NCBI RefSeq assembly: GCF_900155605.1
Contig: NZ_LT707420.1
Coordinates: 1,391,363-1,455,362, forward strand
DNA: 64,000 nt
Direction of reading: 5' to 3'
Source: Actinomyces marseillensis
GTDB taxonomy: Bacteria; Actinomycetota; Actinomycetes; Actinomycetales; Actinomycetaceae
This document shows positions 43,695 to 51,126 of this stretch, piece after piece. Each line of letters begins with the position of its first letter. Position 1 is the first letter of the stretch. The position numbers and the translations under genes were made by a program. The notes under the pieces were generated by a model. The model searched no databases. It was given only the letters and a program-made list of their open reading frames with translations, and was not told the DNA's origin.

Positions 43695-44027
43695 TTATGC
43701 CTTAAAGATCAAACGTCGAATGGAGGCCGTGTTCGAGAAGATTCGGATTCCCAAAACCACCACGACCGCGGTAGTCATTGCCGAACCGACCCCAAGCTGT
43801 GTCCCCAAGAAGACCAGCAGACAAGCAACGACGACATTCCAGAAAAAGGACATCACGAAGACACGATCGCGGAAGGTCCCTTCAAGCCATGCGCGCCCGG
43901 CCCCCAAAAGAGCATCGAGTCCAGCCACGACCGCGACGGGAAGGAATGGCTGCAGCCACGTCGGAACAGTGGGATCAATTAAGACACCCACAACAATTCC
44001 GAAAATCAATCCAAGTACCGCTAACAC
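43695..44027 (-). CDS. sbp: Small basic membrane protein Sbp (DUF1290)
   Basis: A 110-residue protein with three hydrophobic segments and the DUF1290 pattern LPVAVVAGLDALLGAGRAWLEG split over two helices. It lies between two DUF881 genes, as in mycobacteria and streptomycetes. GTG 44027, preceded by GGGGAG, is preferred over TTG 44045. The role is unknown; a connection to the division machinery is inferred from neighbourhood. Confidence 0.88.
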   Translation of the reverse strand: MLAVLGLIFGIVVGVLIDPTVPTWLQPFLPVAVVAGLDALLGAGRAWLEGTFRDRVFVMSFFWNVVVACLLVFLGTQLGVGSAMTTAVVVVLGIRIFSNTASIRRLIFKA

Positions 44028-44028
44028 C

Positions 44029-44868
44029 TCAGTGCTCCCCTTCAACAGTCGTACTCCAACGAGTCGACCGATTCTCTCGCGCGCTCAGAGTCATTTCTTT
44101 GACTGACTGCGCATTCAGTGTAATTCCCGTCAGTGATTCTGCACTGGAAAGATAGTCCCCCGTTGAGCCTCGAACTAAAGCCAGGGACAACTCGTTGGCA
44201 TTCCCGATCGCCTCAATGTTGTATGGCGAAGAAATGGCCGTCACGTCAACAAGAATTGTCGAGCCCGCAGTACGGATGAACGAGCCAGGCCCGATTCGCT
44301 GGCCATTGACGCTCACGGCTTCGGCCCCGGCGCTCCACAATGCGTTGACAACCATACGGATATCTTGATCACGGACCTGACCCTTATCGCTTTGCCGCGA
44401 TGAAGAAGCTCCGGGGGCGTCTGTCAGTGTCACTTTTAGCCCAGGGCCACGTACCTCGGTATCGGCATTCGCAAGATTGGTTGCCTCGTCTTGATGGCCC
44501 GCATTCGTGTTTTGATCGTGAGAAAGCTCTTTTACCTGCGCGCGTAGTTTTGAGACTTCTCCGTCGAGAGAGGAAATCTGTTGCGTCTGTTGCTGAGCAT
44601 GGCTGAGCAAAGATGAGTGCACTTCGCTGAGGGATTGGGCGCGCAATCCCCGGATTGCAATGCCACTGCCAATACCGAGTGCAATGGCAATCAGTATCGT
44701 AATGGTTTGCTTGAGGACACCAGCCCTACCATGCACTGGTTCATCGTGGTAAGCGCCGTAGCCCGCGTCAAGAGGATTCTCGAGAATCGCCTTGAGTAAA
44801 GACATCGACGCGGCGGGATCCGCCTGTTGCTGAGTCCCTTGAGTCTCTTGCGTGTTGTCTGTACTCAT
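44029..44868 (-). CDS. DUF881 family membrane protein (first)
   Basis: A 279-residue protein with one membrane segment near residues 55-75, a coiled coil (~80-115) and a DUF881 domain (VVNALWSAGAEAVSVNGQRI, SSPYNIEAIGN). It is a paralogue of the gene at 42930. The ATG at 44868 overlaps the pepN stop by four bases, which ties it to the pepN transcript. Confidence 0.87.
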   Translation of the reverse strand: MSTDNTQETQGTQQQADPAASMSLLKAILENPLDAGYGAYHDEPVHGRAGVLKQTITILIAIALGIGSGIAIRGLRAQSLSEVHSSLLSHAQQQTQQISSLDGEVSKLRAQVKELSHDQNTNAGHQDEATNLANADTEVRGPGLKVTLTDAPGASSSRQSDKGQVRDQDIRMVVNALWSAGAEAVSVNGQRIGPGSFIRTAGSTILVDVTAISSPYNIEAIGNANELSLALVRGSTGDYLSSAESLTGITLNAQSVKEMTLSARENRSTRWSTTVEGEH

Positions 44869-47429
44869 TGCCACTGTTTCTGGCGTGTAAAAGCACGCTC
44901 ACAATCGTCGAGTTTCTCTGTAACAAGGCGGGCAAGCGCAGCGGCGGCGCTTTCATTATCGGTGAGCCATTGACGAGTCAAAGCGAGGAGGTGCTCGGCC
45001 TCGTCAGGACGGTCAGAATCAAGGCTCATGGGGAAACCGGCATTGATGTAGCGCAGTCCTAATCCCATTGACGCGCGCTCCCAGAATGACGAAAGCTCAG
45101 CAAAGAAGTGATCGGTGTATTCCTTGCCTTCCCACGAGGATGCATTGAGTCCTTGCAAAGATGCACTCAAATGATGATTCGACAGCTCCAGCGACAAGAC
45201 TTCCTTCCAGACGGCCTCGCGAATGGAGGCGTTGGGAATCGAAGAGCGCGCACGAACCCACCGAGTCTTGTTCTCCCCCGTCGGCGACTCATCGAGCCAC
45301 GCATCAAGTTGCTTTTCATCAACGAGGCCACGCGCCGCCAGTGCGCAGCGGACGGCCCACGCGCTCTCCTCCCCCGCGATCAGAGGAAGCAACTCACCCT
45401 CTTCGCCTCGCGCAAGGGCAACAAGCGAATCCGAGTAGCTTGTATCTGTTCCAGCACTCCACACATCGACAAAGAGATGAAGAAGCGAGCGCGAACGATC
45501 CAAGGAGGTTGCGCGCATGGCTTGCGCAATTGCCTGGAGGATCTTGCTGTCGTATTCTCCTCTGACATGTCCTGGCAAGAAAGTGCGAGATTGAGCGATT
45601 GTCGCCAGAAGACGCTCAAAAATCGCGTCTTCCTTCTCCGCAGTCATATGGGTTAATGCAGCGTCAATATAGCGTCGGGGGTCGAGTTCTCCTTCGCGTA
45701 CAGCAGCAAAGAGATGTGACCAAATGACCGCTCGGGTGATCGTTTGTTCGATACGTGAAACTCGGCTCAAAGCAGTTTGAGTCGAGCGCTCATCCAAGGT
45801 TCCAATCGCGTAGGTCAGATCGTCGTCATTAACAACGATCAGGTCGAGCATTTCGGCGCCGCCCGGGACTGAAAACTCTTCGGGAATGCTGAGTGACAGA
45901 TCCCTACCCTCAATGCGAACGCGATCCTTGCTGACGCATTGAAGGGCGTCGCCCCGAGATGTCCAATAAGAGATGTTCAGGCAGTGAGGACGCGCAAGGC
46001 CCTCTTGTACAAGAGTAAGAGAGGTAACCCTTCCGTCTTCATCACTAGTTGTTGTCACAGAAAGCTTCGAAGGCCCCGTGGTCAAAAGCCACGCATCTTT
46101 CCAGGATGCAAGATCGTAACCGCTTGCCTCTTCCAACGCGGTTAACAGGTCGTCAAGACTCGTCGCACCGTTCGCGTGGCGCTGGAAGTACAGGCGGACA
46201 CCTCGATAAAAAGCATCTTCGCCGACCCAAGCAACGAGTTGCTTGAGTACAGAGGCCCCCTTTGCATAGGTAATGCCATCAAAATTATTCGTCGCAGCCG
46301 GAATATCGGGGATATCAGCAACGATCGGGTGCGTTGTCGGGTATTGGTCTTGGGCGTAGGCCCACGCTTTACGGCCAATGGCGAAGGACGCCCACTCCCC
46401 CGTGTAAACAGTTGCTTCCGCTGCCGTCGTCGTTCCTTGATTTTCGGCAAAGGACTCCTTCAACCACAGGTTGTCCCACCAAGCAGGAGTTACAAGATCG
46501 CCAAACCACATGTGGCACATTTCGTGAAGAATCGTATTCGCTCGTTTTTGTCGAAGAGCGAAAGAGGGAGTATCGCGGCTGAGATAGCTCTCCGTAAAAG
46601 TCACGCACCCCGGGTTTTCCATAGCCCCGAGGTTATATTCGGGGACAAAAATCTGGTCGTAGCTTCCCCAAGGATAGGTATATCCATAGCGTGCGTGATA
46701 GTGATCGAGGCCGGCGCGCGTAACCGCCAGGATATCGTCGCTATCCATCGCCTCAGCAAGCGCCTGCCGACACATCAGACGCAAGTCGAGACAGGCCGAG
46801 GCGCCGTCTCCCGCGCTGCCTTCCCAGGTTCCCCCATCAACAATGGCCCACTGACCGGCGACAACGGCCGTGATGTAGCTCGACAGTGGTGGCGTCGTTG
46901 AAAAGTCCCAACGCGTGTTGCTCTCTTCCAGATCAGTAGTTGTCGCAACACCATTCGAAGTGACAACCCAAGAAGAGGGGGCGATCACATGAAATGTCCA
47001 CTGGGGCTTGATGTCAGGCTGGTCAAAACACGGCCATGCCCGATGAGCGTCTTCTGGTTCAAATTGTGTGTAGAGGTAGTAACGACCGTCTTCGGGATCG
47101 CGATAGCGATGCAGTCCCTCCCCCGTTGTCGAATATCGACACTGAGCATCAACACAGATAGTGATCTCTTGGTCTGTTGGCAGTTCGTGGAGGTCAATCC
47201 GCTCGCCATCATGCGTGTATGGGACTGCGATTCCATTAACACTGACCTGCTGAACAATCCCCGCGCAATCGATGAAAAGATCGGGGGTGGCAGTCACAAG
47301 CGTCATATGCGAACACACAGGGAAATGTGACTCGCGTGTCGCTCCGGACAGATCGAGGGACACATCAATGTGTCGTACCTTTATGGAAGCAGAGCGTTGA
47401 CGGGCATCTTCACGGGTCAGGACATACAT
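44865..47429 (-). CDS. pepN: Aminopeptidase N
   Basis: An 854-residue M1-family zinc metallopeptidase removing N-terminal residues from peptides. The GAMEN exopeptidase motif (LGAMENPG), the zinc motif HEMCHMWFGD (HExxH) and the third ligand in WLKESFAE are all present. Length is typical of actinobacterial PepN. ATG 47429 has TAGAAT six bases before it and no ribosome site. It is divergent from the MurE-family gene. Confidence 0.96.
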   Translation of the reverse strand: MYVLTREDARQRSASIKVRHIDVSLDLSGATRESHFPVCSHMTLVTATPDLFIDCAGIVQQVSVNGIAVPYTHDGERIDLHELPTDQEITICVDAQCRYSTTGEGLHRYRDPEDGRYYLYTQFEPEDAHRAWPCFDQPDIKPQWTFHVIAPSSWVVTSNGVATTTDLEESNTRWDFSTTPPLSSYITAVVAGQWAIVDGGTWEGSAGDGASACLDLRLMCRQALAEAMDSDDILAVTRAGLDHYHARYGYTYPWGSYDQIFVPEYNLGAMENPGCVTFTESYLSRDTPSFALRQKRANTILHEMCHMWFGDLVTPAWWDNLWLKESFAENQGTTTAAEATVYTGEWASFAIGRKAWAYAQDQYPTTHPIVADIPDIPAATNNFDGITYAKGASVLKQLVAWVGEDAFYRGVRLYFQRHANGATSLDDLLTALEEASGYDLASWKDAWLLTTGPSKLSVTTTSDEDGRVTSLTLVQEGLARPHCLNISYWTSRGDALQCVSKDRVRIEGRDLSLSIPEEFSVPGGAEMLDLIVVNDDDLTYAIGTLDERSTQTALSRVSRIEQTITRAVIWSHLFAAVREGELDPRRYIDAALTHMTAEKEDAIFERLLATIAQSRTFLPGHVRGEYDSKILQAIAQAMRATSLDRSRSLLHLFVDVWSAGTDTSYSDSLVALARGEEGELLPLIAGEESAWAVRCALAARGLVDEKQLDAWLDESPTGENKTRWVRARSSIPNASIREAVWKEVLSLELSNHHLSASLQGLNASSWEGKEYTDHFFAELSSFWERASMGLGLRYINAGFPMSLDSDRPDEAEHLLALTRQWLTDNESAAAALARLVTEKLDDCERAFTRQKQWQ

Positions 47430-47435
47430 GGTGCC

Positions 47436-47441
47436 ATTCTA
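47436..47441 (-). promoter_or_regulatory. Leaderless -10 of pepN
   Basis: TAGAAT on the minus strand, exactly six bases before ATG 47429. Confidence 0.55.
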
Positions 47442-47493
47442 GGTATTTGCCTGCCGACGTGTCGATGAAAGAGCTTTTCATGAGCCAAGAAGT

Positions 47494-47499
47494 TAGGCT
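47494..47499 (+). promoter_or_regulatory. Leaderless -10 of the murE-family gene
   Basis: TAGGCT lies seven bases before ATG 47507. In-frame starts further upstream would run through this hexamer and the pepN promoter. Confidence 0.55.
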
Positions 47500-47506
47500 A
47501 AACGGT

Positions 47507-49066
47507 ATGACACAAGCCAATGAAATTCGTCCTAATAACCCCGCCATGCCTCTTACCCAGGCACTCGAAGGCGTTGAAGACGTGGATTGGACCTTGTGCC
47601 CCGATCCTGAGCTCCCTGTTAATGGCGTGAGCGTTTCTTCCACCGATATGGAAGAGGGCTGGATTTTTATTGCAATTCCGGGCCTCGTGCAGCACGGAAT
47701 TCGTTTCCTTCATTCGGCGCTCAGCTCCGGTGCCTGCGCTGTCGTTACCGATCCTGAGGGGGCTTCGCGGGCCCGCGCGGAGTATCCAAGTCTTCCGATC
47801 GTCATTGTTCCCGACCCACGCCAGGCAAGTGCCCTCATCGCTGCGAATGTCTATCGCCACCCGGCCTCGTCACTGAAAACTGCTGCGGTCACTGGAACGA
47901 ATGGCAAAACGACGACTACCTATCTTCTGCGCTCCATTCTTCGAGGCGGCTTTAGGGATCCAGCGCTGTGCGGAACAGTTGAGATCCGGGTGGGAGATCT
48001 GCTGATCAATTCCGAGAAGACCACGTCTGAGGCTCCCGAAATCGAAAGAATCCTCGCCCTAGCCCGGCAAAAAGACTGCGGTGCCGCAATTGTCGAGGTT
48101 TCCGCTCATGCGCTCAGCCTGAATCGTATCGACAACATCGTCTTCGACGTTGCAGCTTTCACGAATCTTCAGCACGATCATCTGGATTACTACGGCGACA
48201 TGGAATCCTACTTCGCTGCCAAGAAGAGCCTATTCACTCCTGTGCACTCCAAGCAGGGCGTTGTATGCCTGGACGATGAGTGGGGCCAGCGCCTCGCACG
48301 AGAGAGCGAAGTCCCTGTGACGACAGTTGCAGTTTTTTCTGACCACGAGGCCGATTGGAAGGTTCGCAAGGTTACTTTCGATCGCGGCATCCCCGCCGTC
48401 ACCTTTGACCTTGAAACGCCTCAATCGCATGTGCGTACCATTCGCATGCCGATGCTCGGCGAAGTCAACGTTCAAAACGCCGTCGTGGCTTTGGTCAGCG
48501 CAGTCCAGATGGGCACCGATTTTGATGCTGCTGTTCAGGCGCTCGAGAATGCGGAGCAGGTCCCCGGACGCATGACTTCCGTGAACCCGGATCCGGGTAA
48601 TCAACCGCTCGTCATTGTCGACTTCGCCCACACTCCTGAAGGTCTTGAGTGGACTCTCAAGTCAGTTCGCGAACTCACTCGCGGCAAGCTCGTCTTGGTC
48701 TTTGGAACCGATGGTGACCGTGACGCGACGAAGAGAGAACCCCTGGCAGCAATCGCCGCGCAGCTTGCTGATGTCTTGTGGGTGACCGACGAGAACCCAC
48801 GATCGGAAGATGCTTCCTATATTCGTCGCCAGCTTCTTTCCGGAATTCGCTCGGTCCGCCCCGATCTTGAGAACGTCACTGAAGTTCCGACCTGCCGCCG
48901 CGACGCCGTTCGCGAAGCTATTCTTGCTGCCCAAGCCGGAGATATCGTTGTCATATCGGGTAAGGGCGCTGAATGGTACCAAGAGATCCGTGGAATTAAA
49001 CATGCCTACAATGACGTTCCTGTCGCACAGGAAGTGCTCGCGCAAGACATTCGCGCGCGCCTCTAA
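47507..49066 (+). CDS. murE: Mur ligase, MurE family
   Basis: A 519-residue Mur ligase: uridine-nucleotide domain, central ATPase domain with TGTNGKTTT and a C-terminal domain. FTNLQHDHLDYYGDM and VFGTDGDRDATKR are MurE signatures. The amino-acid selection motif is DENPRSED where DAP enzymes have DNPR. It adds the third residue (Lys, Orn or DAP) to UDP-MurNAc-dipeptide. It lies apart from any dcw cluster, so a second copy elsewhere is possible. ATG 47507 is set by the -10 hexamer. Confidence 0.88.
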   Translation: MTQANEIRPNNPAMPLTQALEGVEDVDWTLCPDPELPVNGVSVSSTDMEEGWIFIAIPGLVQHGIRFLHSALSSGACAVVTDPEGASRARAEYPSLPIVIVPDPRQASALIAANVYRHPASSLKTAAVTGTNGKTTTTYLLRSILRGGFRDPALCGTVEIRVGDLLINSEKTTSEAPEIERILALARQKDCGAAIVEVSAHALSLNRIDNIVFDVAAFTNLQHDHLDYYGDMESYFAAKKSLFTPVHSKQGVVCLDDEWGQRLARESEVPVTTVAVFSDHEADWKVRKVTFDRGIPAVTFDLETPQSHVRTIRMPMLGEVNVQNAVVALVSAVQMGTDFDAAVQALENAEQVPGRMTSVNPDPGNQPLVIVDFAHTPEGLEWTLKSVRELTRGKLVLVFGTDGDRDATKREPLAAIAAQLADVLWVTDENPRSEDASYIRRQLLSGIRSVRPDLENVTEVPTCRRDAVREAILAAQAGDIVVISGKGAEWYQEIRGIKHAYNDVPVAQEVLAQDIRARL

Positions 49067-49080
49067 GGCATTGCAACCGA

Positions 49081-49086
49081 TAGGAT
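49081..49086 (+). promoter_or_regulatory. Leaderless -10 of der
   Basis: TAGGAT lies six bases before GTG 49093 with no ribosome site. Confidence 0.5.
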
Positions 49087-49092
49087 AAGTCT

Positions 49093-50574
49093 GTGAGTGA
49101 AGAGCACATCGACATCCAAGACCCCTACGACGAAACTCAGGGGGAGCTTCGTGCACGCGCGATGCGTGAATCCCTTGATCAATTTGACCTCGATGAAGAA
49201 GACCTCGCCCTATTAAACGAGGAATTCGACTACGGTGACGAGGTCGAAGACGAGTTTGGCCTCCCGGTTCTTGCTGTCATTGGTCGGCCAAACGTCGGTA
49301 AGTCGACACTGGTCAATCGTATTATTGGAAGGCGCGAGGCCGTCGTCCAAGATACTCCCGGAGTAACTCGCGACCGCGTCTCTTATCCCGCCGAGTGGGC
49401 GGGTCGCCGTTTCACACTTGTTGACACCGGCGGCTGGGAAATCGATGTAAAAGGTATCGATCGTTCCGTTGCCCAGCAGGCAGAAGTCGCGGTTGATTGC
49501 GCTGACGCAGTCCTCTTCGTTGTCGACGCGACGGTCGGAATGACTGACACAGATGAGCGTATCGTTTCAATGCTTCGACGCAGCGGCAAGCCGGTCGTAT
49601 TGGCCGCGAACAAGGTCGACTCAGCTATGCAGGAAGCCGAGGCAGCTTATCTGTGGTCCCTTGGCATGGGAGAGCCTTACGCAATCTCTGCCCTACACGG
49701 GCGAGGAACCGGTGACCTGCTCGATGCAGTCATGGCTGTTCTTCCTACGGAGTCCGCTGTCGCTTCAGCTCTTCCTGAAGGCGGTCCCCGTCGCGTTGCG
49801 CTCATCGGACGCCCGAATGTCGGTAAATCATCATTACTCAATGCCTTGGCTGGCGCTGAACGCGTTGTTGTGAATGAACTGGCAGGAACGACTCGCGACC
49901 CCGTTGACGAACTCATTGAGCTCGACGGTGAGAAATGGTGGTTTGTTGACACCGCTGGCATCCGTCGCAAGATGCATCGAACGACCGGCGCTGACTACTA
50001 TGCATCGATCCGTACCCAGGCAGCTTTGGAGAAGGCAGAGCTTGCGTTGATTCTTTTCGATGCTTCAGAGCCGCTGACGGAGCAAGACATTCGAGTCGTG
50101 CAGCAGGCAGTTGATGCTGGCCGTGCGGTCGTTATCGTCAATAACAAGTGGGACTTGGTCGATGAAGAGCGTCAAGCCCAACTGAAGGCCGAGTTAGAAC
50201 GCGAGCTTGTGCAAGTCGCTTGGGCCCCGCGCATTAACCTTTCAGCAAAGACAACGTGGCACATCAACCGCCTCACGCGCGCCATGGATACGGCTCTCGA
50301 GAGCTGGGAAACACGCATTCCAACTGGTCGCTTGAATGCCTTCCTCGGCGAACTGGTTGCAGCGCATCCGCACCCTCTTCGCGGCGGGAAGCAGCCTCGC
50401 ATCCTCTTCGCGACTCAGGTATCAAACATGCCTCCACGTTTCGTCATCTTTACGACTGGATTCTTAGATCCCGGATATCGCCGATTCATCGAACGTCGTC
50501 TGAGAGAAGACTTTGGCTTCGAAGGATCGCCGATTCAGATCTCGGTACGTGTGCGCGAGCGTCGTCGTCGTTAG
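49093..50574 (+). CDS. der: Ribosome biogenesis GTPase Der
   Basis: A 493-residue double GTPase needed for 50S assembly. It has two G domains with P-loops GRPNVGKST and GRPNVGKSS, and NKVD and NKWD specificity motifs. A C-terminal KH-like domain ends in a basic tail (RVRERRRR). An acidic N-terminal extension of ~55 residues precedes the first G domain, as in actinobacteria. GTG 49093 is chosen. It is 6.5 kb from cmk, with which it is usually fused or adjacent. Confidence 0.95.
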   Translation: MSEEHIDIQDPYDETQGELRARAMRESLDQFDLDEEDLALLNEEFDYGDEVEDEFGLPVLAVIGRPNVGKSTLVNRIIGRREAVVQDTPGVTRDRVSYPAEWAGRRFTLVDTGGWEIDVKGIDRSVAQQAEVAVDCADAVLFVVDATVGMTDTDERIVSMLRRSGKPVVLAANKVDSAMQEAEAAYLWSLGMGEPYAISALHGRGTGDLLDAVMAVLPTESAVASALPEGGPRRVALIGRPNVGKSSLLNALAGAERVVVNELAGTTRDPVDELIELDGEKWWFVDTAGIRRKMHRTTGADYYASIRTQAALEKAELALILFDASEPLTEQDIRVVQQAVDAGRAVVIVNNKWDLVDEERQAQLKAELERELVQVAWAPRINLSAKTTWHINRLTRAMDTALESWETRIPTGRLNAFLGELVAAHPHPLRGGKQPRILFATQVSNMPPRFVIFTTGFLDPGYRRFIERRLREDFGFEGSPIQISVRVRERRRR

Positions 50575-50589
50575 TCTGACGGAAATGAG

Positions 50590-50627
50590 TAGTGGTGTGG
50601 CCTCCCATCGGGGAGGCCACACCACTA
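50590..50627. terminator. Terminator after der
   Basis: A perfect 17-bp stem with an ATCG loop (50590-50606 with 50611-50627). It lies between der and the convergent unknown gene. Confidence 0.88.
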
Positions 50628-50655
50628 GTATTAACGGCGCTCAAACCATCAGTGC

Positions 50656-51099
50656 TCAGTCATCAGTTTCTTTCGAAAGCTCGATTTTATACCGGAAGAT
50701 TGTGCTCAAGTACGTTCCCGTGCGCCGATTGAGAGATGCTGTCGCATCGATGAGGGGCGTCATCGATCCAGCCCTTCGCGAATTCAGATCTTTCAGAATA
50801 GGCATCGCATAGTATGCGTTCTTCTTGTTCTCCAGATCCATGAACCACTTGCCACCGAGATGATGACGATAGGTCTCGCCGATGTACACAGTGAGTAGAT
50901 CGTGCATCCGCGGATCGTTAATGAGGTCTTGAGGCGATGAGTAATGCGCAAGCATCCACTCTTCAAGGGCATCAATAGACTCGACTGAGAAGTCAAGATT
51001 CAGACCGTTTTCCTTTGCGAATGTATCGGTCATGTAGTCCAGCTTGTCAGAAATGAAGAAAATCCATTCCTGAAAGTCTTCTTGCGTGTACGCCATCAT
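50656..51099 (-). CDS. Uncharacterised 147-residue protein downstream of the amidase
   Basis: A 147-residue protein with no signal peptide or membrane segment. I do not recognise the family. It contains YIGETYRHHLGGKW, a G-E...GG-W pattern seen in several uncharacterised small protein families, and is mostly helical at the N-terminus. It begins 28 bases after the amidase stop with GAGG before the ATG, so the two are probably co-transcribed. A cytoplasmic partner or immunity role is possible only by position. Confidence 0.75.
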   Translation of the reverse strand: MMAYTQEDFQEWIFFISDKLDYMTDTFAKENGLNLDFSVESIDALEEWMLAHYSSPQDLINDPRMHDLLTVYIGETYRHHLGGKWFMDLENKKNAYYAMPILKDLNSRRAGSMTPLIDATASLNRRTGTYLSTIFRYKIELSKETDD

Positions 51100-51126
51100 T
51101 GCCTCATCTACGCCGCCGGGGCAGAA

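Noticed and set aside
46176..46901. A 241-codon frame on the plus strand
   Set aside because: Antisense to pepN across its zinc-binding region; no recognisable domain.
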